Assembly: GCA_944474755.1 (NCBI GenBank)
Contig: OX104113.1
Span: forward strand, 45,386,980 to 45,450,979
Length of the DNA: 64,000 bases
Source: Limnoperna fortunei
Lineage: Eukaryota > Mollusca > Bivalvia > Mytilida > Modiolidae
Direction: 5' to 3'
A program made the translations under genes and the position numbers. The notes beneath the pieces are model-generated. The model did not search any database. It was not told where the DNA came from and saw only the letters and a program-made list of their open reading frames with translations. Position 1 is the first letter of the stretch. Every line of letters starts with the position of its first letter. Positions 11,760-23,230 of this stretch are shown here, one piece after another.

Positions 11760-13540
11760 GACGTTTGTAATACTTTTTCCAGCTAGACATCCATTATGTT
11801 TGTTGCTAATTCCATCACACAAGTGGTGTCATGCAACGTATACACAATAATTATTCGAGGAGGGTAAGATGTGGGTAGGAAAACGACAGAACTTAATTAC
11901 ATTAAAGATAGTATATAAATCAACACGTCAAACTCGGGTTATTTTTAGAAATTTTCATGGTTTTGTGTTTTCGTTTTTTCCAAATTAACAATTAAGCTGA
12001 TTAGTTCCATCTTGAAAATGAGAAATCGGAGAGCGGTAACATCAAAGGAATTGTGGGAAATATTAACAGTGTGAATTAAATGCATAATATCTGTACGAAG
12101 ATTTTTAATATATTCGGATCGAATAGAAACAAAACCAACAGGTATCATACACAACCAGAAATGGCAGTCACTATTCCGTTCATATCTCGTGAGGCCTTTT
12201 TCGGTGTAATTTTATGTGTAGTATAAATGTTTTTTTTAATGTTTTCTATATTTTTTACTCATAAAGTAATCGTTAAAATATCTAAGCGCTTTAGATCGTT
12301 TTAATCAGACACAGTTTTTTTTCAATTTTCCATGGGAAAATCTTTTTTTTCGGATTATTATTAATTTCCGCCAACTTTTCAAAACCACGAAGCTTAAAAA
12401 TCATTTGGTGATTTTCAGCGCACGTATTCGAAATCGACAATGCGAAACTGAAACATTGTCTGTACGGGTTATCTCTACCGAAAACCTTGTTATCATAAAA
12501 ACTCAGAAGCCGTAATAGATAATGAGTGGAAATACATAAGGACACGACGAGACAACTTTAGAGTGCAATTTTGCAAAACAAATTTAGGTAGAGCGTATAT
12601 TATTTTTTTGCCCTTGGAAGTTAATGGTCAATACACAAACTGTAAATCATGAAAAAAAATTGTCATGAAAAGATGCAACTTTGCACTGTTTTGACTCATA
12701 TAGTAGCAGTACTCGTATAGACAGCTAAGGAAAAGTCCATCTTAAGAAACAAAATTGAAAATTATTTCAAGGTCAAAGTAGTATAGTGACCCTGACCTTT
12801 CACCTTACACATTGTATTCATAATAACTCGAGAACCGTAAAAAATAGACAAGAGTCGAATCACGAAAAATCTTTGTCGCATTTAGTCGCAACTTTTCATT
12901 TGTTTTGACAACCAGATTTGACAATTTTTTTAGTGGAATACCTCCCATTGACAGTTACATAAAAACATTTAAGTCGCAATGACATGGGGTCTTCACCATT
13001 GGTGATCTTGAGCTTTATCCCTCAACTTAAAAGTGTCAAAATTAAATTTCAATCAAACCTCAAATGGCCCTTTTCCTTGACAATATTGCTTATCAACCAT
13101 ATATTTTGGGATTAGGAAAAACAGTTTCTGTTAACATTAACTATCCTTTGTTCAAAAGTCACTTCCGGTTTTTAATGTTTATTGCTGACCACAATCATTG
13201 TTATCATAATACCTCTAAAACAGTAAAAGATAGATTAAAAGTTAAATCATGATACATGTTTGTCACGTAAACTTTGATTTGTTTTGAACGAGCGAATTTA
13301 ATAACTCCCATAGACAGTTACGGTAAACTCGTGATGTGCTATATCATTAAAACAATATTCTGCAAATAGAAACGCATAATGGATTTTTAGTATTTTGGAT
13401 AAAGTAGTTTCAATAACAAATATAGATGTTCATTAAAATGGATTTTACTTGAAAAAAATTACAGTCTATTTCTTAGAGAATGGTGAATAAAAACAGTTTA
13501 TCACAGTTAAGAGTTTAGGTTAGTACCGATTATGACCACA
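11760..13540. other. Gene-free region upstream of the EF-hand gene
   Basis: AT-rich sequence with T-runs. No supported exon, tandem array or named element was found. Short open frames here show no domain or splice support. Confidence 0.4.
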
Positions 13541-13689
13541 TCAAGCTGCCAAAACTGATCAGCATCTTCCTGGCATGGAGTCAATCAACGTTATTAGTAG
13601 GAATTGTTCACTATGTCTGTTGCAACATTTGACGGATATGGCGCATAAGTTTATCGAGTTGGTCCCACAAGCCGATGATTGCACCCATG

Positions 13690-13815
13690 GTTTTTATTGG
13701 GTTCGAGTTACTCCCTTTCTGTTTTTTTTTTTTTTGGTTTTTGTGTTATATCCGGATTTGTAACTGTCACTTGACTTTTGGCTCTTGTTGTTCGGTCGGT
13801 TTTCTTTGCTATTTT
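13690..13815. repeat. Dispersed repeat family C, copy 1
   Basis: The text CCGGATTTGTAACTGTCACT, then TTTTGGCTCTTGTTGTTCGG, then TTTTCTTTGCTATTTTC reappears in reverse complement at about 60985-61085. A weaker relative may lie at 7825-7895. Confidence 0.6.
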
Positions 13816-13885
13816 CTTGGAAAGTCTATCGTAGCACATTAGTGTTGTACCGCTCAAGAAAATCCCTCCTTAAGCGCGCTGTGAG

Positions 13886-14233
13886 ATGCCTGGCATTGTC
13901 CTTATGGGACAACTATCTTTGTCGGATAATTACCCCCATAAGGTGAGATTGAAGAATTTCGACTCAGTACCTTTAAGTCGTTTAATTAATTTGGACATGT
14001 ACCAGTTTGTTTATGCTAATAGAGATCGCCGCTTACATTATGACGCTACCTTCGAGCAATCCGCTTCCCGGATACATGAGGAAGAGAAACGTTCATTCTT
14101 GAGTCGGTTTACAAGAATTCTTGCATCACGTTTCTATAGCAGAAAACGGGACTCGTCGCTGAAACCAGATTCTACGCCAGTTGCGGAATGTCCAGCCCCT
14201 CAAATCGTTGCACTTTGTTTTTCATCTGTGTAA
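13886..14233 (+). CDS. Unrecognised 115-codon open frame
   Basis: ATG at 13886, TAA at 14231-14233. The predicted product is polar and charged, with a basic middle region (RFTRILASRFYSRKRDSS), no signal peptide and no membrane segment. Base composition is visibly more GC-rich than the flanks, and the patch continues to about 14400, directly before a 32-bp satellite. I do not recognise the protein. It could be an exon, the remnant of a mobile-element gene or a chance frame. No convincing splice sites were identified at its ends. Confidence 0.25.
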   Translation: MPGIVLMGQLSLSDNYPHKVRLKNFDSVPLSRLINLDMYQFVYANRDRRLHYDATFEQSASRIHEEEKRSFLSRFTRILASRFYSRKRDSSLKPDSTPVAECPAPQIVALCFSSV

Positions 14234-14437
14234 CTCTGTAAAAACCGCCCCAAAGTACGGTCGTCTCGTTCTGATGCCAAATTGTTGAAGTCGGTATGTT
14301 TCCGAGCTATTTCTCAATTTAGGTATCCAACTGCAGCAGATGTTGCGGCAAAGGTTCGATTCCGTCGATGAAAAACCCGGATGTAGCGATGTTAACCCGG
14401 AGTCGTTATGCGAGACTGTATGATCTGGTACCAGCTA

Positions 14438-14845
14438 CATCATTATCCTCCACGATTAGTTACCGGTTACATCACGAGCCTGCACGATCAGTTACCAGCT
14501 ACATCACGAGCCTGCAATACTAGTTACCCTCTACATCACGAGCCTGCACGATCAGCTACCAGCTATATCACGAGCCTGCAATATCAGTTACCCGCTACAT
14601 CACGAGCTTGCACGATCAGTTACCAGCTACATCACGAGCCTGCAATATCAGTTACCCGCTACATCACGAGCATGCACGATCAGTTTCCAGCTACATCACG
14701 AGCCTGCAATATCAGTTACCCGCTACATCACGAGTTTGCACCATAAGTTACGCACTACATCACGAGTCTGTCCGGTCAGTAACCGGTCAGCACTATCACT
14801 AACCGCTACATCAGTTACTCGATACATCACGAGCCTGAGCGATTC
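14438..14845. repeat. 32-bp tandem repeat, about 12 copies
   Basis: The unit core is CATCACGAGCCTGCACGATC, then AGTTACCAGCTA. Starts at 14470, 14502, 14534 and 14566 give an exact 32-bp period. Variants alternate between CACGATCAG-type and CAATATCAG-type units, suggesting a 64-bp higher-order dimer. Because 32 is not a multiple of three, the open frames across it rotate through three frames and are not evidence of coding. Confidence 0.9.
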
Positions 14846-14869
14846 ATAACCGGATGATTGCTTGGATAT

Positions 14870-16030
14870 GTTTATCATGCAATCATGTCTATAACTTTTC
14901 TAATTTAAACCAATCAGGCCAAGTGCCACATTTATTTATCAATTTAGTCTCATATGTTTCTGATTGATAACTTACAAAATATTAAACGACTTGCTTGATA
15001 TTTTTTCTCACACGATATATTGCTGTTGTCGGCCGTTATGTACTAATCTTTGAATTAAAAAAACGGAGACCTGAATCGAACATAAAACAGATTTCTAGAA
15101 AGTATCTAAACTATTCAATTTTATTATATTCAACGATCTTAATTTTTTGTGAGAAAAGAGCATATCATGGTAATAAAAAGCAAAATCTGTTTTTCACGGA
15201 CCGGCCATTTTCCGTCAGATAAATGCTGTAAATACAGAAGTATGTTTTACTTAGTGTTAACTTTTTATATGATTTTCTTACTTTTTAATACAGCAATATA
15301 AAATAATGAGAAAAAATCGACTAAGAAAACAAAAGACAGGTCATTTAACAGGTCATTCAGAAAGAAGTAGATTTTGCATTCAAGTATCAATATCAACAAT
15401 GGTTGCTAATGAGTACTGTCAAAAGGAAATGACTTTTCAAACCGGAAGTTAATATTGTTTACCCTTAACCAAAAAATATATGGTAAGTACTTCTGTCAAC
15501 AGGAATTGCCTTTGTGAAAACCGTAAGTGACTTGTAATATGATTGCTAGGTCATGTCTCTAGATGACCAATGGTGAAGATTCCAATTCTCTACGACTAGT
15601 AGTTATGTTCATAAAAAAATGAAATGCATAGTCTTTTTGAATTATTTAACACGCAAATTGTGTATTTAACCAGGTGTATCAATTTAATCATTCATTTTTT
15701 ACAGGTAAGTTTTCAACTTTAAAGGTCTGTTCATTTGATTTGGCTCTACCTTTCTTAAAGTCCACATCGACTCTATCGCCTTTAAATCTTGCTTACGTTT
15801 TCCACTTAAACTTTATGGTTAATTCAACCGCCAGGTTAAATTGCATATAAGGAAGAGGTATTCATTATAACCTTAAAATACTGTCATGCCAAATTGGGGC
15901 TTGCTACTCGAAATATCGTCATCGGCCGTCTCAAAGTCATAGTTTCCCAAAGTAATATTTCACGAACTGAAAACTTAAACCGAGCACAATGTTTCGTCTG
16001 GGGAACCGATTCCAGCAGACTGGCTCTACC
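14870..16030. other. Gene-free interval between minisatellites
   Basis: AT-rich, with no supported gene. A 75-codon frame at 14995-15222 has no recognisable feature. Confidence 0.4.
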
Positions 16031-16032
16031 AA

Positions 16033-16085
16033 TGATCGTGCAGGCTCCAAATGTAGCGGGGTAGTGATCATGCAGGCTCATGTTG
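16033..16085 (-). repeat. Inverted outlying units of the 32-bp repeat
   Basis: In reverse complement this stretch contains GAGCCTGCATGATCACTAC and GAGCCTGCACGATCATTGG separated by GCTACATTT, matching the 32-bp unit at 14438-14845 but in opposite orientation and about 1.2 kb away. Confidence 0.65.
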
Positions 16086-16248
16086 AATGTTTTTACAATT
16101 AGGCACACTAGTCGAAACTCGAGTTAATATTGCTTTTTTGGAAAGTTGAATTCACAATGAAAAATTTTCCTGTTATATAACACTTATTTTTAGATCTCCA
16201 GATATATATAGAACAGGCTTTTGAAAACTTTTTGGCAAACTAAATTTT

Positions 16249-16589
16249 CTGTTTATCGACCTATCCAGCTCCCTGTTTATCGACCTATCCAGCTCCCTGT
16301 TTATCGACCTATCCAGCTCCCTGTCTATCGACCTATCCAGCTCCCTGTCTATCGACCTATCCAGCTCCCTGTTTATCGACCTATCCAGCTCCCTGTTTAT
16401 CGACCTATCCAGCTCCCTGTCTATCGACCTATCCAGCTCCCTGTTTATCGACCTATCCAGCTCCCTGTCTATCGACCTATCCAGCTCCCTGTTTATCGAC
16501 CTATCCAGCTCCCTGTCTATCGACCTATCCAGCTCCCTGTTTATCGACCTATCCAGCTCCCTGTTTATCGACCTATCCAGCTCCCTGTT
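16249..16589. repeat. 24-bp minisatellite, 14 copies
   Basis: The unit is CTGTTTATCGACCTATCC then AGCTCC. Fourteen units differ almost only at one T/C position (TTTATC versus TCTATC), in the order T T T C C T T C T C T C T T. The unit is a multiple of three, so both strands stay open: plus reads PVYRPIQL repeats and minus reads (N/D)RELDRSI repeats. There is no signal peptide or splice context, so I treat it as a satellite. Confidence 0.95.
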
Positions 16590-16803
16590 TGGGGATATAC
16601 CAACCAATAATTCAATTATATTGTAACAGGTTTATCTGAAATAACTGAAATATTTAATCATTAATCTTTAAATCAGTCAGTGATTTTTGTTTATTCAACT
16701 GTTGTTTTGGTAAAAAGAAAGTTGCAACAGAATCATACATTGAGACATTAGATCATTAGATTATATTAAAATCAATAGTCTTTTTAGTGAAATAACATAA
16801 ACT

Positions 16804-16993
16804 CATAAACATTTTCACGTGACAACGTGAAAACATATACACATAAACATGTTCAAGTAATAGCATGAACAAATCTACACATAAACATGTTCACGTGATA
16901 GCATACAAATATCTACGCATAAACTTGATCACGTGATGTCATAAACAAATGTACACATAAACATGTTTACTTGATAACATGACTACCTGTAAA
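16804..16993. repeat. 38-bp tandem repeat with CACGTG motifs, five copies
   Basis: Units begin with CATAAAC at 16804, 16842, 16880, 16918 and 16956, an exact 38-bp spacing. Several units contain TTCACGTGATA or TGATCACGTGATG, so the palindrome CACGTG recurs near every 38 bp. Confidence 0.85.
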
Positions 16994-17189
16994 CTTAATT
17001 ACAACTGCATTATATTGAAGATTTTCAGACGGAAAATAGATATAGTGGGTGACGTGTTAGGAGAGTGCCATTCTCCTTGCACGTACGATAAAGCCCATTG
17101 TAGCCCTACCAAAGGCTAAATTTCCGGTCTTTATCCGTAATTACTCCATACTTTTGCAGAGGAGGTATAAATTTCGTTCCCATTGATTG

Positions 17190-17270
17190 TTTATTAAACA
17201 GTTCTTGTCCCGAATATAACTGAAATACTGCTAATTAAATAATCAATCAATCAATCAATCAATCAATCTA
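17190..17270 (+). mobile_element. SINE tail, family-2 type, ending in (AATC)n
   Basis: AGTTCTTGTCCCGAATATAA, CTGAAATACTGCTAATTAAA and then seven tandem AATC units match the family-2 3' end seen at 9190-9262. The upstream 17040-17190 may be a diverged body with no clear tRNA head. Confidence 0.55.
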
Positions 17271-18144
17271 TACTATAAGGTTCTTAGAATACTGCCCGAT
17301 GTTGACTTTATATGTACTACGGTTTAATTGTGACACAGATTCAGAGCCACGTACATGTAACCGTGTTATCAATTGTTAAAGGATTCGTTTAGCATTATTA
17401 TAATATCAAAATGGCACACAATAAAGATGAAAGCTTTGATGACACTATTACTATTCTTCACACCAACATCAAACACACATATATATATATAGCTTTCCTC
17501 TAATGAGATTTTTAGGGCTGTGCGTTGTCTTTCCAACACCCTATGACACAGCGTTTATAGATTGGGAATTATTATAATGAGAAGTTTATCAATAACATGT
17601 GTGTATGACATGTATGCTCGTCTTCAGCAATAATTAACACGGAGAGCGGTTAATGTCTGTTCTTATCACCATCACAAGCTATAAGAAATACACAATGATA
17701 TATATGGCCACTCAAACAAATAAGAAGACCATTCTGAAGCCCAGCCCAGTTCTAAAACATTTAGATTATATTAATCTTGTTAATAAGAGATGACATGTGG
17801 TCTTGTTCAATATTTAATATTGAAATAATGAAAATGTTTACACTTTACGGATGAATTTATACAGAGTAAATTCATAAAATATAACGAAGGATATGCGTCA
17901 TGACAGCCTCAGGGCAAATCTTTTTTTTAATCTGCATTGAACGTTTCAACCCATATTTGAGCTCATCATTTTTTTACAAACATTCATTCACTACTTGTAC
18001 ATTTCATATTTTAAACCATACAGGCTGATAAGTAATCGTAAAAATCCAAACGAAATATCTATACTAAAAGTCCCAGCCCCGTGTACTGTTTTTTGCTTGC
18101 TTTTTTATCGTCAGTTATGTATGGATATGAGTGCTATGCCTCGT

Positions 18145-18505
18145 TGGTTTCCAGATGATAACTTGAAAACGCGTTAACAGATTTTGTTAAAACTTTGCCC
18201 AGCTGTTAAGTACTATAAAATAAAGAAAACGTTTGATTTTCAGTACAATCCAATTAGTAGTTTTCGACTTAAGCCATTTCAAATTTTTTTGATCATCAGA
18301 TGGTGGTTTCCAGATGATAACTTGAAAACGCGTGAAAATATTGTATTTAGACTTTGCACAGCTATTAAATACAATAAAATGAAGATCAAGTTCAATTTTC
18401 AGCACAATCAAATTTGTAGTTTTCGACTTGGGCCAAGTCAAGGTGTTTTTTTGGTCAACATCTGGTATACAGCTTCCAGATGATAACTTGAAAACGCGTC
18501 AATAG
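18145..18505. repeat. About 160-bp tandem repeat, just over two copies
   Basis: The block TTTCCAGATGATAACTTGAA, then AACGCGT, recurs at 18149, 18308 and 18474 (the last reads CTTCCAG), about 160-166 bp apart. The text between is also shared (CAATTTTCAG-type, TAGTTTTCGACTT, GGCCAAGTCA/AAGCCATTTCA). The length is in the usual range for a bivalve nucleosome-scale satellite. Confidence 0.85.
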
Positions 18506-18509
18506 ATTT

Positions 18510-19430
18510 TTTTTAGTTTAAGTGCTATGAAATAATATAAGAATTTGCAGCCAAATCCCATTCGTAGTTTTTTAATTTGAAATAATTTTTATAGTATTCA
18601 ACAGGTCCAGGTCAATGTAAAAATTGTCTTCTGAGATAGACTGTTATGCTCTGTTATGCCCTTCTGTTCCTGTAGGCTGATTTGTAATTCAATAAAATGT
18701 GTGTATGAATATTAAAAACAATGCAACGTGGCGGGGTACCATTTAATTTCCCATTAAATGCCATATTTTTAGAAATAGTGACAGAGTAACTGAAAATAAA
18801 AAAGTTCTACAATTATCAGAAGCTCGTGGTTGTATACAATTTTACCCCCCTTGGGGTTCTCAATTACAAACAAAATAGACTTATGAACAGATATCAGACA
18901 TGGTGGAAAAGTGAGAAGTAAAACAAAGTCATTGATATATATATATATATTCTGAGCGTTGTAAAGTATCCTTTGCTGTTAAATGTATAAAACAAATGCT
19001 TTTTGATACTGTTAAACAAGAACTTTACAATCACCACTGCAAACTTCTGTTAAGTATGTTTTAATTATAAATGTTATAATTACAAGTAAAAAGTTGACAA
19101 TTTAAGTATGCAATTTTATTTAAACAAATGTATAGAAAAAGTTCCATTAAAGGTAATATTGAAGCTGAAATGCATTTTATGCTGTAGTATCCAGCTTTTT
19201 CGTGAATTTAGGGAATATTAATAAATCAATATTACAATAAAACAACTCACTGTCCAAATATATTAACCCGATGGGTAAATAATTTAAAAGTACTTAACAA
19301 TCTTAGGAACATTTCTTTTGAAACGTATAGCTAAAAGGTGAAGTTTTGCAGTGTTTTATTGCTCTATAGGAATATTTGTATATTTCTACAGTCTATATAT
19401 ACGTACGTTGGTCAATAAACTTAGGAGATA
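18510..19430. other. Gene-free AT-rich interval
   Basis: Contains a short (TA)n tract at about 18938-18950. I saw nothing else of note. Confidence 0.4.
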
Positions 19431-19434
19431 AAAC

Positions 19435-19580
19435 TGTATTGCATTTGAAGATTTGCCTACATCAATTGTTGATTTGATGGTCGGAAATTGAGTTTACTGG
19501 CGACGCGTAAGCTGAGCCAGTAAACTGATATTTTTGACCATCAAATCACCAATTGATGCTGGCAAATCTTCAAATACATT
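19435..19580. repeat. Imperfect inverted repeat, about 65-bp arms (MITE-like)
   Basis: The left arm TTTGAAGATTTGCC ... TTGATGGTC ... AGTTTACTGG is mirrored by the right arm CCAGTAAACT ... GACCATCAA ... GGCAAATCTTCAAA around a short centre with CGACGCGTAAGC. It would fold into a long hairpin. No target-site duplication was identified. Confidence 0.75.
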
Positions 19581-20442
19581 AGGTTATCTCCATTCTAATG
19601 CTACGGCAATAAAAAAATAAATTCATTGATTATAATGGGACTTTTTTATTTACCGCAAATAACGTCTGCGCTTGCGTTACCTTCTGACGGCATCAATCGT
19701 AGAATTGATGCCATGAAATTATTCACGTTTCCAATAAGATTTGACGTTACATCAAGAATTGAAGAATTGCTTTAGAAATACAGATAATCAGTGTAAATTT
19801 TGTATACCAAAGAAACACAATATTTTGTTTCTATTTGTTATGCAGTCTTATGGAGCAACGAATAGGAATGAGGAACGGATGTCCTTTTTATGTTACATTT
19901 TGCGTGTTGTTGATTATTATTGTACGTCCTAGGTGTATACACGTTTAGATTAAGAACAAACAAACATGTATTAGTATTTAATTGTTATTATTGCGATAAA
20001 GACGATCCAATAAGCGTTTTAATTACGATAAAGGTTGTTTCAAAGCACAGTCAGAAAGCTGTCGTAATAAACCACCACAGCCACTGCAGCTAGTTAACAG
20101 TGAGCTTGATTTACAGCATAATAAACATAACCACAACGTACATTAAGTAATCATTACAAAGAACTTCAGTTTTGACGTCATACATAATTAACTTAAGATT
20201 TTTGTAATGTTATGCATCCAATGGTTTTACGACCTACATATTTATGAACGCTGATAATGAATAATTAGTTGAAGTGTTAATTGTGTTATAAGATTCAATA
20301 TATAAATGTTATGTCAATAATTTAATTGAACAACTTAAATATTAGTTTTAATTCAAGTATATTTGTGATTTAATATATGAAAAAAGATTACATGTGCGCA
20401 AATCTAGAAATCGGCAATTCAAATTAGCCACAACAGCAGGAC

Positions 20443-20495
20443 TTAGCTTTACATGGAACCTTATTAGCTTTACATGGAACCTTATGGGGGGGGGG
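20443..20495. repeat. Tandem doublet of 21 bp and a G-run
   Basis: TTAGCTTTACATGGAACCTTA occurs twice back to back, apart from its last base, followed by ten G at about 20486-20495. Confidence 0.7.
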
Positions 20496-20499
20496 AAAG

Positions 20500-22600
20500 T
20501 TAAAAATGCCTTCTGTTTAGAAATTGCAATTTTTTCTAAGCGAATGTTCATTAGATAGTCCTTAGAAATTGTGTGTTTTTAGTTCGATTGAAAATCTGAG
20601 ATGTCTGCTACACAAGCTTTTATATTATATAAAAACAACTTGACTGTGATTATTTATTCTTCTGGTCCTCTACACGTACAATTTTTTAATCCAATCTAAA
20701 AATTGAGATTATTTTCTCTAATTGCCATACTGTCGAGATGATATGTATTTTGCATTTAAGCAAATGCAAACAGATAGAAAAACACATATTCAAGGTTCGA
20801 AACGTTTGATTATACATAATACAGCCTCTAAGAAAAACACACTATTGGGTCTAAAGTATATGCTGTTAATGTATAATTTGAACAAAATATTATCTTAAAG
20901 CTTTGACACATTACAATATAATTGCAAAGAACATAAAAATAACCTCTGTAACGTAGGTATAAACATGCTTTAAAATGCATCCTGTAATTTTTTTCAAATC
21001 ATTTTGACAAACGCGTGCAGAATGCAGAACAAATCGGCGGCGAACTGATGCTTTGCATCAAAAGTTTTCTTGTTCACTTTGTTACAGTTTTTTGACGATA
21101 TCAACTTCCGGACGAAAAAAAAAATATCAGCATTAAGCAGATTTTGATCACGTGATTTCAATTGATCGCATGACTCGTAATTGCCGTAGAGCTCAACGTT
21201 CTTCGCGGCAGCTTCGCTGTCCGCTGCGAGCTGTGCTCGCTATTATACATTATTACATGAATCGAATTTTGATTGTTTTTGTTGATCTAAAAACTGCTTT
21301 CAGGTCATCTCATATCGCAACAGTACTAAAATTGCATCAAAATATTGTTTTGTCCGCTGCACAAGCGGTCTAGCGAAATCAAATTCTGTCTTGTTTTCTG
21401 TTTTCATTCATGTACTGCTAATAGATTTGCTGCAAAATACGAGGATTTGTTTATTTTATTCATGTAATAAAACAGTTACTGACTTTTATGAAGCCCTCTT
21501 TTATATGCGGTCGCATTCAGTATTTAGCGACATGGTGGATTTCTCGTACGTACTCCAAACGTTTCCTATGGGGAATTTGTCAAGACTCGATTTTCTTTCC
21601 GCTATCCATATATACTATCTTTTTATTTTGGAAATCAGAAGTATCAACTAATTCGAATGCATTGCGCATCATTAACACGCAGGTGACTACAGATTTTTCA
21701 CAGTCGTAATCTCTTTTACCACGTTAGCTACTCCTTTGCTGGACTCTTACAATTTCCATTAGTAAAACTATTGGTGTCATATATGGTTCAGGAACTACAT
21801 ACCCTTCTGCAGTACCCGAGTTCTTCTGCAATTTTAATGGGGGTGCGCTTTGCTCATTTTTTAGCTTACATAGTCTACATAGGCGTTTCCCAATATTGGA
21901 GCTTTTTTTAAATCTTCAGTATAGGTTTTAGTTTTGAGAGCGCATGCTTGTCTTTTCATATAGTTTACATGTACGATTTTTGCTCCACGTTAAAAAATCT
22001 TGTGCTTTCATGGATGAATAACAAGCCTGTCATATTAAAATTGTACTCTAAGACGAACACAAACAATACACTCGTTTAAATAAACATAGTATTTCGTATT
22101 TAAACTATGTGTGAGGTACCATAATAATGTCAATTCTGAGAGAAATAATCCATGAAATTCTGATAAGGAAACAATGAATGAACAATGAAACAACCATTGG
22201 CGAATAACTTCGAATAACTTCTGCCATTCTAGAAAATGTATACGTAATAAATAAAGATGGATGCCGTATACAATTTTATTAATCTGATTCCTATCGCTAT
22301 ATAATAAATCACTTAAGCTTGTACTACCAGCGGAAGTTATTCATTATAACTGAACAAAACTGACATTTGGTAACATAAACTTAGGTCATTTCCTGATCTA
22401 TGTTAATACACCGGTAATTTTAATGGAAAATCCGTTAAGACAAAACAAATTTGATAAATGTGAAAAACAGTGCATTATCAAATTATCATTATATAAGTAC
22501 GTGCCCGATATAAGGTTTTGTGTGTATGGATTGACACCAGAGTAAGTATTTTTGATGTTTTCGTGTACTAGTATTAGTTAGTACGTTATCCATTTTTGTT
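20500..22600. other. Gene-free interval
   Basis: AT-rich, with a GC-richer patch at 21170-21260 containing small inverted repeats. Short frames at 21152-21709 lack domains and splice support. Confidence 0.4.
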
Positions 22601-22915
22601 AGTGTTAGTGGTTAAGGTAGTTCGTTTACTATTAGTCACATGGTATGTCAACACAAAGGTAGCGGGTTCGAGTAGTCACTTGGGTGGGTACTGGAAGGTT
22701 TGTATGATTCACGTAGACCCCCGATAAGTTCCTGATGGCATACACACCTCCACTTGTTGGAGGAGTGTTAAATTACATACAGAAGCCAGACATGAATCGC
22801 ACGGAAACGTGTTTGAAGAGTGGAACACAACTTATATGATAACTTGTTTCTGTCCTGACTATTGCTGCTGGACATAAATGAAGCTATTCAATGAATCAAG
22901 CAATAAATTTTAATT
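22600..22915 (+). mobile_element. Mosaic SINE: family-1 head with family-2 tail
   Basis: The head GTGGTTAAGGTAGTTCGTTT ... GTCAACACAAAGGTAGCG ... GGTTCGAG matches family 1. The middle is unlike either family (CCCCCGATAAGTTCCTGATG, CACACCTCCACTTG). The 3' end (CTTGTTTCTGTCCTGACTAT, GCTGCTGGACATAAAT, then CAATGAATCAAG) resembles the family-2 tail. Confidence 0.6.
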
Positions 22916-22985
22916 TAATTTTTACTCCTTACAATGCATTTTTTACAAATTTGATGGACGTGAATTACTTTTTAAACATACGATC

Positions 22986-23230
22986 TGCTGACCGACTGCA
23001 GCATTATCTGTCTTTAGTGGTATGCTGACCGACTCCAGCATTATATGTTTTCAGTGGTACACTGACCGACTCCAGCATTATATGTTTTCAGTGGTATACT
23101 GACCGACTCCAGCATTATATGTCTTCAGTGGTATGCTGACCGACTTTAGCATTATATGTCTTCAGTGGTCTGCTGACCGACTTTAGCATTACTTGTCCTT
23201 AGTGATCCGCTGACCGACTCCAACATTAAA
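22986..23230. repeat. 37-bp tandem repeat, about 6.5 copies
   Basis: Units begin GCTGACCGACT at 22987 and 23024 (37-bp spacing) and continue CCAGCATTATATG, TTTTCAGTGGTA. Later units drift (TTTAGCATT, CTTAGTGATCC). Bounded by unique AT-rich DNA. Confidence 0.9.

Noticed and set aside
14408..14802. Frames across the 32-bp repeat
   Set aside because: The 32-bp period rotates the frame, so all three frames read variants of the same text. Satellite only.
16173..16610. Repeat proteins on both strands of the 24-bp minisatellite
   Set aside because: The openness follows from a unit length divisible by three. No signal peptide, promoter or splice evidence.
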